Source: an uncultured Aquabacterium sp. (GTDB lineage Bacteria; Pseudomonadota; Gammaproteobacteria; Burkholderiales; Burkholderiaceae_C). Taken from it: 43,920 bases of DNA. The DNA lies in assembly GCF_947366995.1 (NCBI RefSeq), contig NZ_CANBCC010000029.1:1-43920 (forward strand), given 5' to 3'. Under the pieces are notes generated by a model. That model searched no databases. It saw only the letters and a list, made by a program, of their open reading frames with translations, and was not told the origin of the DNA. The translations under genes and the position numbers were made by a program. Below, one piece after another: positions 9,203-18,300 of this stretch (position 1 is its first letter; each line of letters starts with the position of its first letter).

Positions 9203-11062
9203 ATGGCAATGATCGACGTGCAAGTGCCGGACATCGGCGACTTCAAGGACGTGGCCATCATCGAGGTGCTGGTGAAGCCCGGCGACACGGTGAAGGCGGA
9301 ACAGAGCCTGATCACGGTGGAAAGCGACAAGGCCTCGATGGAGATCCCGTCGTCGCATGCCGGGGTGGTCAAGGAGTTGAAGGTCGCGCTGGGTGACAAG
9401 ATCAACCAGGGCACCGTGATCCTGACGCTGGAAGCGGCAGAGGCTGGGGCTTCGGCACAGGCAAACGCACCGGCCCCCGTAGCCGCGCCAACTCCTGCGC
9501 CAGCGCCGGCCGCTGCCCCTGCAGCGCCGCCCGCTCCGGCTCCCGCCGTGGTGACACCCGCACCGGCTGGCAGCTACACCGGCCCGGTGGATGTGGAGTG
9601 CGATGTGGTCGTGCTGGGCGGTGGCCCGGGCGGCTACTCGGCGGCGTTCCGCGCGGCCGACCTGGGGCTCAACACCGTCATCGTCGAGCGTTACGCGACG
9701 CTGGGCGGTGTGTGCCTGAACGTGGGCTGCATCCCCTCGAAGGCGCTGCTGCATGTGGCCGCCGTGATGGACGAGGTGAGCCACATGGCCGACCTGGGCG
9801 TGGACTTCGGCGCGCCCACCGTCAACATCGACAAGCTGCGCGGCCACAAGGAAAAGGTCATCGGCAAGCTGACCGGTGGCCTGGCGGCGATGGCCAAGAT
9901 GCGCAAGGTCACGACCGTGCGCGGCTACGGTGTCTTCCTTGACCCGTATCACCTGAAGGTCGAAGAGACCGTGGGCGCGGGCCAGGAGAAGACGGGCGCG
10001 GCCAAGGTGGTGCGGTTCAAGCGCGCCATCATCGCGGCGGGCTCGCAGGCGGTGCGCCTGCCGTTCTTCCCGCAGGACGAGCGCATCGTGGACTCGACCG
10101 GCGCGCTGGCGCTCAAGGGCGTGCCCAAGAAGATGTTGATCGTGGGTGGCGGCATCATCGGCCTGGAAATGGGCACGGTGTATTCGACGCTGGGCGCCCG
10201 CCTGGACGTGGTCGAGATGATGGACGGCCTGATGCAGGGTGCCGACCGCGATCTGGTCAAGGTGTGGCAGAAGATGAACGCGCACCGCTTCGACAACATC
10301 ATGTTGAAGACCAAGACAGTGGGCGCCGAGGCCACGCCGGAGGGCATCAAGGTGAAGTTCGAGGCGGCCGACGGCACGCTGAGCGAGCAGACCTACGACC
10401 TGGTATTGCAGGCGGTGGGCCGCACGCCCAACGGCAAGAAGATCGACGCCGACAAGGCCGGTGTGGCCGTGTCGGACCGCGGCTTCATTCCGGTGGATGT
10501 GCAGATGCGCACCAACGTGCCGCACATCTTCGCGATCGGTGACTTGGTCGGGCAGCCGATGCTGGCGCACAAGGCCGTGCACGAGGCCCACGTGGCGGCC
10601 GAAGTGGTGGCCGGGGAGTTGCTGGGCGACGACAAGCTGGCCAAGGCCCAGTTCGACGCCCGCGTGATCCCGAGCGTGGCCTACACCGACCCGGAAGTGG
10701 CCTGGGTCGGCCTGACCGAGGACCAGGCCAAGGCCCAGGGCATCAAGGTGAAGAAGGGTCTGTTCCCTTGGTCGGCTTCGGGCCGCGCCATCGCGAACGG
10801 CCGCGACGAAGGCTTCACCAAGCTGCTGTTCGATGACAGCCCCGAGGCGCACGGCCATGGCCGCATCCTGGGGGGCGGCATCGTGGGCACGCATGCGGGC
10901 GACATGATCGGCGAGATCGCGCTGGCCATCGAGATGGGGGCCGACGAGGTCGACATCGGCAAGACGATCCACCCGCACCCGACGCTGGGTGAGAGCATCG
11001 GCCTGTGCGCGGAAGCGGCGCATGGCAGTTGCACGGACTTGCCGCCGGTGAAGAAGCGTTGA
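9203..11062 (+). CDS. lpdA: Dihydrolipoamide dehydrogenase (E3) with N-terminal lipoyl domain
   Basis: A 619-residue flavoprotein that reoxidises dihydrolipoyl groups with NAD+. An extra lipoyl domain occupies residues 1-75 (lipoyl lysine K43), followed by an Ala/Pro linker to about residue 128. The E3 core then shows the FAD loop [15 protein letters not shown], the redox disulfide [13 protein letters not shown] (C171/C176), the NAD loop [13 protein letters not shown] and the C-terminal active-site His in HPHPTLGES. About 470 residues is normal for E3 without the lipoyl part. Lipoyl-E3 fusions are known from Neisseria and other betaproteobacteria. I placed the start at the ATG at 9203, 13 bases after aceF and preceded by GAGGAG. 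An earlier in-frame start at 9140 would overlap aceF and add no domain. Confidence 0.98.
   Translation: MAMIDVQVPDIGDFKDVAIIEVLVKPGDTVKAEQSLITVESDKASMEIPSSHAGVVKELKVALGDKINQGTVILTLEAAEAGASAQANAPAPVAAPTPAPAPAAAPAAPPAPAPAVVTPAPAGSYTGPVDVECDVVVLGGGPGGYSAAFRAADLGLNTVIVERYATLGGVCLNVGCIPSKALLHVAAVMDEVSHMADLGVDFGAPTVNIDKLRGHKEKVIGKLTGGLAAMAKMRKVTTVRGYGVFLDPYHLKVEETVGAGQEKTGAAKVVRFKRAIIAAGSQAVRLPFFPQDERIVDSTGALALKGVPKKMLIVGGGIIGLEMGTVYSTLGARLDVVEMMDGLMQGADRDLVKVWQKMNAHRFDNIMLKTKTVGAEATPEGIKVKFEAADGTLSEQTYDLVLQAVGRTPNGKKIDADKAGVAVSDRGFIPVDVQMRTNVPHIFAIGDLVGQPMLAHKAVHEAHVAAEVVAGELLGDDKLAKAQFDARVIPSVAYTDPEVAWVGLTEDQAKAQGIKVKKGLFPWSASGRAIANGRDEGFTKLLFDDSPEAHGHGRILGGGIVGTHAGDMIGEIALAIEMGADEVDIGKTIHPHPTLGESIGLCAEAAHGSCTDLPPVKKR
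9290..9373 (+). repeat. Mosaic lipoyl-domain segment in lpdA
   Basis: Bases 9290-9351 equal the first aceF lipoyl domain (7576-7637, 62 of 62). Bases 9344-9373 equal the second (7990-8019, 30 of 30). The switch between the two matches falls in the shared ATCCCGTC at 9344-9351. Confidence 0.85.
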
Positions 11063-11112
11063 GGGTATGAGAAGCTGGCTGGTCTTGCGCCGGTCAGCCG
11101 GTCAGGCCTCGT

Positions 11113-11154
11113 GAAAGCCCCGTGGGTGTCAGTGCCCCGGGGCTTTCCTCTTTC
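11113..11154 (+). terminator. Rho-independent terminator of the aceE-aceF-lpdA operon
   Basis: GAAAGCCCCG (11113-11122) pairs perfectly with CGGGGCTTTC (11138-11147) over a 15-base loop. A pyrimidine tract with T runs (CTCTTTCC) follows. It lies 51 bases after the lpdA stop and before the toxin-antitoxin promoter. Confidence 0.8.
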
Positions 11155-11181
11155 CGGCTGCTGAACCCTCATAGGCCAAAA

Positions 11182-11217
11182 ATGGACAAACAAGAAAAAC
11201 AAGTCCATAATTGGACT
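11182..11217 (+). promoter_or_regulatory. Promoter and probable operator of the antitoxin-toxin operon
   Basis: TGGACA (11183-11188) and CATAAT (11206-11211) are each 5 of 6 matches to the -35 and -10 consensus, with an ideal 17-base spacer. A 16-base palindrome AGTCCATAATTGGACT (11202-11217) covers the -10 box. A third half-site, ATGGAC (11182-11187), covers the -35 box and forms an inverted pair with GTCCAT (11203-11208). Such overlapping sites fit autorepression by the Xre-type antitoxin (inference). The expected transcription start is about 4 bases before the ATG, with no Shine-Dalgarno sequence, so the message would be nearly leaderless. Confidence 0.75.
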
Positions 11218-11221
11218 CATT

Positions 11222-11644
11222 ATGAGCGCCGCACTGCAAGCCCGACCCACCGCCCCCCCCGAGCCTTCGCTTCAGCAGATGTCGGCGGCTGGCCTGCGGG
11301 CCTTCGCACGGCTGGCCGATGCCTGGGACCTCACGGTCGACGAGCAGATCCGCCTGCTGGGTGAGCCGGCACGGTCCACCTTCTTTGCCTGGCGCAAGTC
11401 ACCAGAAACCGCGCGCCTCTCGCGCGACACGCTGGAGCGCCTGTCCAACCTGCTGGGCATCTGGAAGTCGCTGCAGATTCTGTTGCCCGATGCGAAGGCG
11501 GCGGACGCCTGGGTGCGCCAGCCCAACACCGCACCGCTGTTCGGCGGCCGTACGGCCCTTGAGCGCATGCTGGCCGGCAATGTGTCCGACCTGTTTGCCG
11601 TACGACGCTATCTGGACGCTGTGCGCAGCGGCGGCTGGGCGTGA
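11222..11644 (+). CDS. Xre/MbcA/ParS-type antitoxin (DUF2384 family)
   Basis: A 140-residue protein with an N-terminal Xre-like helical domain (about 20-80; QIRLLGEPARSTFFAWRK, then LSRDTLERLSNLLGIWKSL) and a C-terminal DUF2384 segment (about 85-140; WVRQPNTAPLFGGRTALERM, then RRYLDAVRSGGW). This is the usual partner of RES-domain toxins: it wraps the toxin active site with its C-terminal segment and represses its own promoter. Start: the ATG at 11222, the first in frame, directly behind the promoter described separately. The toxin start codon overlaps its stop (GTGA, 11641-11644), giving tight translational coupling. The first 18 residues are Ala/Pro-rich and look disordered. Role as antitoxin is inferred from family and neighbour. 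Confidence 0.92.
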   Translation: MSAALQARPTAPPEPSLQQMSAAGLRAFARLADAWDLTVDEQIRLLGEPARSTFFAWRKSPETARLSRDTLERLSNLLGIWKSLQILLPDAKAADAWVRQPNTAPLFGGRTALERMLAGNVSDLFAVRRYLDAVRSGGWA

Positions 11645-12366
11645 GCCGGGCGGGGCCCAGGGCGGTTGGGGCATGGCAGACAGACAGTGACGGAATTCCG
11701 CTGAAGCGGATCCGCTGGCAGCCGGCGTGGCGGATCGTGCCCACGCGCTATCCAACGGTCTACATCTACGACCGGATCGCCGACCCGGACGATTTCGACG
11801 CACTGTATGCGCTTGAAGCGTTGACCAACGACAGGCTGCGCGACGAAGCCGGCGTCATCGAGCTGGTGTCCGCCGAAGACCGCATCGTGGGTCCCGGCTC
11901 AGGCCCCATCATGGCGGCCTTCACGCACCTGAACCCCGATGGCAGCCGGTTCTCAGACGGGCGGCATGGCGTGTTCTACGCTGCGCACGACCGCATGACG
12001 GCGATTGCCGAGACCCAGTACCACCATGCGCGTTTTCTGACGGCCACCGCCCAGCCGGCCATGCAGTTGTCGATGCGGCTGTATGCCGTGAAGGTCAGCG
12101 CCACGTTGCATGACCTGCGCCCCGAGGGCGTGGTGCCGGCAGAGGTCTACAGCCCCGACGACTACAGCGCAGCCCAGGCGTTGGCGCGCAGGCTGCGGGC
12201 AGCGGGCTCGGCCGGAGTGGTGTACCGCAGCGTGCGCCACGCGGAAGGCGAGTGCGTCGGGCTCTTCCGGCCGAAGGGTGCCTCGGCGTGTGTGCATGCG
12301 GCTTACCTGCTGTATGCGTGGAACGGCGAGCGCTTCACCGACGTGTTCGAGAAGATCGACGGGTAG
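11641..12366 (+). CDS. RES-domain toxin (NAD+-degrading type)
   Basis: A 241-residue protein whose three conserved RES residues are visible: R31 in AWRIVPTRYP, E124 in MTAIAETQYHH and S197 in VVYRSVRHAEGECVGLF. RES toxins of the MbcT/Xre-RES group deplete cellular NAD+ and stall growth unless bound by the antitoxin. The active-site residues are intact, so the module looks functional. It starts with GTG at 11641, overlapping the antitoxin stop. The gene is convergent with the metal ATPase; only 7 bases separate their stops and a GCGGGC/GCCCGC hairpin (12366-12382) spans the junction. RES toxins are often 150-180 residues; this one is of the longer type, with about 25 extra N-terminal residues before the first conserved Arg. 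Confidence 0.92.
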   Translation: MSRAGPRAVGAWQTDSDGIPLKRIRWQPAWRIVPTRYPTVYIYDRIADPDDFDALYALEALTNDRLRDEAGVIELVSAEDRIVGPGSGPIMAAFTHLNPDGSRFSDGRHGVFYAAHDRMTAIAETQYHHARFLTATAQPAMQLSMRLYAVKVSATLHDLRPEGVVPAEVYSPDDYSAAQALARRLRAAGSAGVVYRSVRHAEGECVGLFRPKGASACVHAAYLLYAWNGERFTDVFEKIDG

Positions 12367-12382
12367 CGGGCGCTCAGCCCGC
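12366..12382. terminator. Hairpin between convergent stop codons (possible bidirectional terminator)
   Basis: GCGGGC (12366-12371) and GCCCGC (12377-12382) pair over a 5-base loop exactly where the toxin and ATPase genes meet. No T-tract follows on either strand, so termination here would be weak or need Rho. Confidence 0.3.
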
Positions 12383-14752
12383 GTGCCGCCAGCGCAGCAT
12401 CCGCAGGCCATTGGCCACCACCAGCAGGCTGGCGCCCATGTCGGCGAACACGGCCATCCACATCGATGCCTGGCCCATCACGGCCAGCACCAGGAACACC
12501 GCCTTGATGCCCAGGGCCAGCGCGATGTTCTGCCACAGCACGCCATGCGTGGCGCGTGAGAGCCGGATCAGTTCAGGCACGCGCTGCGGGTCGTCGTTCA
12601 TGATGACGACGTCGGCCGCCTCCATGGCGGTGTCGGTGCCGGCGCCGCCCATGGCGATGCCGATGTCGGCTTTTGCGAGTGCCGGGGCGTCGTTGATGCC
12701 GTCGCCCACCATGGCAACCGGGCCATGGGATTGGCGCAACGCGTCGATCGCCCGAAGCTTGTCGTCGGGTAGAAGATTGCCGCGGGTGTCGGTCAGGCCG
12801 ACCTGGGCGCCGACGTGGCGCGCCGTGGCTGCGTTGTCGCCGGACAGCATCACGGCATGCACACCCAGTTGACCGAGCGCTTGCACCGTGCCCGCCGAGC
12901 CGGGCTTGACGGTGTCGGCCACGGCAAACAGAGCCTGCGCACCGTGGTCGTCGGCCAGCACCGTGACCGTTCGACCCTGCGCTTCCTGTGTCTGCATGCG
13001 GACCTGAAGATCCGGAGAGGCGTGGCCGCGCTCGTTCATCAGCCGCTGGTTGCCCAGCATGTGGGTCTTGCCCTCCACACGCCCTTGCGTGCCTCGGCCT
13101 GGCAGCGCTTGCACCTGATCGGTCTGCAATTCCCCGGCGGGCAAGCCATTGGCGATCGCTTGGGATACCGGGTGGGTAGAGCGCGCAGCCAGGCTACGGG
13201 CCACCTGGGCCAGTCGTGTCCGCGCGTCGGCCTGTGCGTCGGTCGACGGGTTCAGTGCCTCCCAGTGGACCAGCGCCGGCTGGCCCGCCGTCAGGGTGCC
13301 CGTTTTGTCGAAGGCCACCACCTTCAGCTGGCGGGCCTCTTCAAGGTAACGTCCGCCTTTGACGAGGATGCCGCGGCGCGCGGCCGTGGCCAGGGCGCTC
13401 ACCACGGTGACGGGCGTGGCGATCACGAGGGCACAGGGGCAGGCGATCACCAGCAGCACGAGCGCCTTGTAGATCGCGTCCAGCACGGTCCAGCCGCCGA
13501 GCAGCGGGCCCAGCACCGCCACAGCCACAGCGATGGCAAACACCGCCGGGGTGTAGATGGCCGCAAAGCGGTCGACGAAGCGCTGCGTGGGGGCGCGGCT
13601 GGCCTGGGCCTGCTCGACGGCGTGGATGATGCGGGCAAGGGTGGTGTCGCCCACCAGGGCCGTGACCCGCACAGTCAGTTCGCCGGTCTGATTGACGGTG
13701 CCTGCGAACACGGTGTCACCCGGGCCCTTGTCGACGGGAAGGCTTTCACCGGTCACCGGGGCCTGGTCGAGCGCGCTCTGGCCCGCCACGATGGTGCCGT
13801 CCAGCGGCACACGCTCACCCGCGGCCATGCGGATCAGCTGGCCCAGGGCGATCTGTTCGACCGGTTGGCGTTGCCACGATTCGTCTGCCTGCTGGACCAT
13901 GGCTTCGCGCGGCGCTAGGTCGAGCAGCGTCTGAATGGCCTGACGGGCGCGGTCGACCGAGCGGGCCTCGATGCGTTCGGCCAGCGCGTACAGGGCCATC
14001 ACCATCGCGGCCTCGGGCCACTGACCGATGACGAAGGCGCCCGTCACGGCCACCGTCATCAGCGCGTTGATGTTGAGGCGCCCCTGGCGCAGTGCAAGCA
14101 AGCCCTTGCGGTACGTTTCCAGACCCGACAAGGCGATGGCTGCGGCTGCAAGGGCTCGGCCTACCCAGGGCATCCAGCCCGCGTCACTGCCAGCAAAGCC
14201 GATGACCTCGGCGGCCACGGCCAGCGCCAAGGCGATGAGCATCGGCCCCCAGCCTTCCATGAAGCGCGTCGGGTGGGGGCGCACGCCCGAGACCATCGCC
14301 GCCTCGCCATCCGCTGAGGCGGGCGGGGGTGTCAGCGGCTGCGGGTTGTAGCCGGCCTGGCGGATGGCAGACAGCGCCTGGGGCAGGGCCACCGCCTCGG
14401 CCTGGATGCTGAGCACGCGGGCGGCCAGTTGAAACCGCAGGCCGTGCACGCCGCTCACGGGCGCCAGCGCCCGGCGGATGTCGGCCTCTTCCGAGGCGCA
14501 GTCCATGTTGGCAATGCGGTAATCGGCCCAGGGCAGGGAAGAGGGCTTGCGGCCGGCCGCGCGCGGCATGGCCACCTGGACCGGCATCGCGACCGGAATG
14601 GTCTGGCTGCCGCTGCACCCGCAGGCGTGGCCGCCGCAGGTGCCGCCCTCCGGTTCGGGCATGGTGGCTGCGTCGGCCGGGGCGACCGCAGATTCCTGGG
14701 AAGGCATCGTGCGTTCTTCAGGCGGGCTGGAGGACAGGGAAGGTGTCTGCAT
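12374..14752 (-). CDS. P1B-type heavy-metal ATPase (Zn/Cd/Pb exporter)
   Basis: A metal-exporting ATPase of 792 residues from this start. Order: a Cys/His-rich N-terminal patch (GGTCGGHACGCSG), one HMA-like domain (about 75-140) with the variant motif NMDCASEEADI, membrane helices, the actuator loop, the transmembrane CPC (C438/C440, VIACPCALVIATPV), the phosphorylated aspartate D482 in FDKTGTLTAGQ, and GDGINDAPALAKADIG near the end. The CPC motif and the CadR/PbrR-like regulator next door point to Zn, Cd or Pb rather than Cu. The start is uncertain. The promoter in the MerR operator predicts transcription from about 14752, so the in-frame ATG at 14707 (MPSQESAV, 45-base leader) is at least as likely as the ATG at 14752. 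Regulation is by the divergent MerR protein. Confidence 0.93.
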   Translation of the reverse strand: MQTPSLSSSPPEERTMPSQESAVAPADAATMPEPEGGTCGGHACGCSGSQTIPVAMPVQVAMPRAAGRKPSSLPWADYRIANMDCASEEADIRRALAPVSGVHGLRFQLAARVLSIQAEAVALPQALSAIRQAGYNPQPLTPPPASADGEAAMVSGVRPHPTRFMEGWGPMLIALALAVAAEVIGFAGSDAGWMPWVGRALAAAAIALSGLETYRKGLLALRQGRLNINALMTVAVTGAFVIGQWPEAAMVMALYALAERIEARSVDRARQAIQTLLDLAPREAMVQQADESWQRQPVEQIALGQLIRMAAGERVPLDGTIVAGQSALDQAPVTGESLPVDKGPGDTVFAGTVNQTGELTVRVTALVGDTTLARIIHAVEQAQASRAPTQRFVDRFAAIYTPAVFAIAVAVAVLGPLLGGWTVLDAIYKALVLLVIACPCALVIATPVTVVSALATAARRGILVKGGRYLEEARQLKVVAFDKTGTLTAGQPALVHWEALNPSTDAQADARTRLAQVARSLAARSTHPVSQAIANGLPAGELQTDQVQALPGRGTQGRVEGKTHMLGNQRLMNERGHASPDLQVRMQTQEAQGRTVTVLADDHGAQALFAVADTVKPGSAGTVQALGQLGVHAVMLSGDNAATARHVGAQVGLTDTRGNLLPDDKLRAIDALRQSHGPVAMVGDGINDAPALAKADIGIAMGGAGTDTAMEAADVVIMNDDPQRVPELIRLSRATHGVLWQNIALALGIKAVFLVLAVMGQASMWMAVFADMGASLLVVANGLRMLRWRHAG

Positions 14753-14758
14753 GCCATG

Positions 14759-14789
14759 ATTGGAAACCCTGTAGCTGGTACAGAGTCAA
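14759..14789 (-). promoter_or_regulatory. MerR-type operator/promoter for the metal ATPase
   Basis: Read on the minus strand: TTGACT (-35, 14789-14784), then a 19-base spacer holding the imperfect dyad CTCTGTA-CCAGC-TACAGGG, then TCCAAT (-10, 14764-14759). The overlong spacer with a dyad between the boxes is the hallmark of MerR-family activated promoters, and the arms resemble CadR/PbrR operators. The predicted start of transcription is close to 14752. Confidence 0.8.
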
Positions 14790-14807
14790 GCGTGTTGGAG
14801 CGACACC

Positions 14808-15320
14808 ATGAAAATCGGTGAACTGGCCGCCCGCGCGGGCACCCTGGTGGAAACCATCCGCTTCTACGAGCGAGAGGGCCTGCTGCCTGCGCCATCCCGA
14901 TCGGCGAGCAACTACCGCGTGTACGACGAAAGCCACGTCGAGCGGCTGGGCTTCATCCGGCGCTGCCGTTCGCTCGACATGACGCTGGACGAGATCCGCG
15001 TGCTGCTGGACGTGAAGGCCGCGCCCGAGCAGAGTTGTCAGGCCGTGAACACGGTGCTGGATGAACACATCGGCCACGTCGGGCAACGGATTGCGGAGTT
15101 GCAGGCGCTGCAAGAGCAACTGCGGGCGCTGCGTGCGGCCTGCCCGGACGAGCGCGATGCCGGGCATTGCGGCATCCTGGCCGGGCTGAGCGGCGAAGGG
15201 GCGTTGTCGCCGTCGCTGCATGCGCCTGCTACCTCGTCGGCCAGTGTGACCATTGGAGCCTCCGCTCCGGCGGGCCGTGGGCGCGGTCATGTTCCCGGCG
15301 CGCATGGGCCGGGGCGCTGA
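14808..15320 (+). CDS. MerR-family metal-responsive regulator (CadR/PbrR-like)
   Basis: A 170-residue regulator. The MerR helix-turn-helix and wing occupy residues 1-70 (MKIGELAARAGTLVETIRFY, EREGLLPAPSRS, NYRVYDESHVERL), followed by a dimerisation helix and a metal-binding loop. C77, C112 and C121 have the spacing of the three metal-ligand cysteines of PbrR/CadR-type sensors of Pb(II)/Cd(II)/Zn(II). It diverges from the P-type ATPase across a 55-base gap filled by the MerR-type operator. In the family it bends the promoter to repress without metal and activate with metal. The last ~45 residues after CGIL are Ser/Ala/Gly/His/Arg-rich and unlike the usual short ending. They could be a read-on tail created by loss of the normal stop, or a lineage-specific extension. 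Confidence 0.9.
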   Translation: MKIGELAARAGTLVETIRFYEREGLLPAPSRSASNYRVYDESHVERLGFIRRCRSLDMTLDEIRVLLDVKAAPEQSCQAVNTVLDEHIGHVGQRIAELQALQEQLRALRAACPDERDAGHCGILAGLSGEGALSPSLHAPATSSASVTIGASAPAGRGRGHVPGAHGPGR

Positions 15321-15353
15321 TCCAGCGCTCTGCGTTGCGCGCTCGGCAAGGGG

Positions 15354-18300
15354 TCAATGGAAATCCCGGCTGCGGGTGCCCAGCCGCCCGAGCAGGTGCG
15401 TCAGGTTCACCAGCCGGTGCGCCACCACATGCCGCACCTCTCCCTGTCGTTGCCAGTCGCCATGCACAGCCATCAGGCGGCTGTGAACCAGTTCCTCGCG
15501 CTGCTTTTCCTTCAGGTGGGGCCACACGATCACGTTGACGGTGCCGGTTTCGTCTTCCAGGGTCACGAACACCACCCCGGACGCCGTGCCGGGTTGCTGC
15601 CGCACTGTCACGATGCCGCAGGTGCTGACCCAGTCGCCATCGCGCCGGGGGTGCAACTGCTCGGCGGTGGCAAAACCCATCTGGGCCAGGCGGGGGCGCA
15701 GCAAGGCCAGCGGGTGGCGGCGCAGTGTCAGGCCCAGCGCCGCGTAGTCGAACAGGATGTCTTCGCCTTCTGGCGGGGCATCGAGCGCCAGTGGGGCTTC
15801 GTGGATGGGCGCGTCGCGCAGCAGGGCGGGGGCGCGATGGCGGGCGGCTGCTTCCCATACCTGCTGGCGGCGGTGCCCGGCCAGGCTGCGCAGCGCATCG
15901 GCGGCAGCCAGCGCGCGCAGGTCGGCCTGATCCAGCCGGGCGCGCCGGGCGAGTTCGTCCACATTGGCAAAGGGCCCGTCCTGCCGACGGGCTTCGACGA
16001 TGCGCTGCAGCGTGGGCACGCCGATGCCTGCCACCTGGGCCAGCCCGAGGCGCACGGCGGGCTGGGGCGTTGCCGGACGGGCGGGGTCGGCGGGTGAAAA
16101 CCGATGGTGCTCGGGATGGCGATGGGCCAGCAGGGGCCGCTGCGCCCACCCACGTGAGGCATCGGTTTCGTGCAGCGTGGCCGGCACGTCGCTGAGCTGC
16201 ACGTCGACCGGCAGCACCGTCACGCCGTGGCGGCGGGCGTCCTGCACCAGCTGGCTGGGCGAGTAAAAGCCCATGGGCTGCGAGTTGAGCAATGCCGCCA
16301 GAAAGGCCGCCGGCTCGTGGCATTTGATCCAGGCGCTGATGTAGACCAGCTTGGCAAAGCTGGCCGCATGCGATTCCGGGAAGCCGTAAGAGCCGAAGCC
16401 CTCGATTTGCTGGCAGATCTGGTCGATGAAGGGCGGTTCGTAGTTCCTGAAGCGCATGCCTTCCACAATCTCGGCCTTGAACTTGTCGACCTCGCCCTTC
16501 TTGCGCCACGACGCCATCGCCCGCCGCAACTGGTCGGCCTTGCCGGGTGTGAAGCCCGCCGCCAGCACGGCAATCTGCATCACCTGCTCCTGAAAGATGG
16601 GCACACCCAGCGTGCGCTTGAGCGCCTCGTCCAGCCGGGGCGGGGAGGGCGTAGGGGTCTTCGGGTCACGGCGCAGGTCTTCGCGGCGCTTCAGGTACGG
16701 GTGCACCATGCCGCCCTGAATGGGCCCGGGGCGCACCAGTGCCACCTCGACCACCAGGTCGTAGAAGGTGCGGGGCTGCAGGCGAGGCAGCATCGTCATT
16801 TGGGCACGGCTTTCGATCTGAAAGACCCCCACCGTGTCGGCGCGCGAGACCATGTCGTAGGTGTGATCGTCCTCAGGCGGGATGTCCTGCATCTGCACGA
16901 GGTGGCCACGGCGCTCGCCGATCAGGTCGAGCGCGCGGCGGATGGCGCTCAGCATGCCGAGGGCCAGCACGTCCACCTTCATCAGCTTGAGCGCTTCCAG
17001 GTCGTCCTTGTCCCACTGGATGACGCTGCGGTCGGGCATGGAAGCGTTCTCGATCGGCACCATGTGGCTCAGCCGGCCGCCCGCGATCACGAAGCCGCCG
17101 GTGTGCTGGCTGAGGTGGCGCGGAAAGCCGATCAGCGTGCGTGTGAGTTCCAGCCATTGCTGCACGCGGCGCGACGCCGGGTCGATGCCGGCTGCAGTCA
17201 GGCGTTCGGCCAGTGCCTCGGTGCGATCCCACCATTGCAGGTGGGTGGCGGCGCGGTCGCATTCTTCAAGGGTGAAGCCCAGCGCCTTGCCCACGTCGCG
17301 CAGGGCGCTGCGAGTGCGGTAGCTGATGACGGTGGCCGCCAGTGCCGTGCGTTCACGCCCGTACTTGCCGTAGATGTACTGAATGACCTCTTCGCGGCGC
17401 TGGTGCTCGAAGTCGACATCGATGTCGGGCGGCTCGTTGCGTTCCTTCGAGATGAAGCGCTCGAACAGCAGCGTGGCCTCCTTCGGGTTGACCTCGGTGA
17501 TGCCCAATGCATAGCAGACGGCCGAGTTGGCTGCGCTGCCCCGCCCCTGGCAGAGGATGCCCCGGCTGCGAGCGAACTGGACGATGTCGTTGACCGTGAG
17601 GAAGTATTTTTCGTACTCCTTCTCGTGGATGAGGGCGAGTTCGGTGTCGATTCGGGCCTGGATGGCGGGCGGTGTGCCTTCCGGGTAACGCCACTGCAGC
17701 CCCGCTTCGGTCAGGGTCCGCAGGTGGCTCTTCGGGGTCTGCCCTCGGGGCACGACTTCTTCCGGGTACTCATAGCGCAGTTCGTCCAGGCTGAAATTGC
17801 ATTGCTCGGCCACGGTCAGCGTCGTGGCCAGCAGCTCGGCTGGATATCGCCGGGCCAGCCGAAAGCGACTGCGAAGATGGCGCTCGGCATGGCGCTCCAG
17901 CGCATGGCCGCATTCCGGCAGCGGCTTGCCCAGTCGGATGGCGCTCAACACGTCCTGCAAGGGCTTGCGCGAGCGCACATGCATCAAGGCATCGCCCACG
18001 GCCACAGGTGGCACGCCAGTGTCGGTGGCCAGTTGCTGCAGCCCTTGCAGCCACCAGTCGTCATCCAGATCATGGTGCAGGGCCACGCCCAGCCACAGCT
18101 GCCCGGCAAAGCGGGCCTGCAACGTGGCCAGTTGCGCGTGCATCGGGCGCCAGGGTGCGGCCGGGTCGGCCTCGGCGGCGCGGCTCATGAGCAGCGCGCG
18201 GGCCCGGGCGCGATCCGGCAGATACAGCAGCACGCAGCCGGACAAGGCTTCGGGGGTGAGTGCGTGGGTGTGCAGCGGCGCCACCCCCTTGCCGGGCTGG

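Noticed and set aside
4657..9414. A 1585-codon open frame on the minus strand opposite aceE and aceF
   Set aside because: It is the antisense of two clear enzyme genes. Its predicted sequence is low-complexity His/Arg/Gln-rich text without domains, as expected from high GC at third positions.
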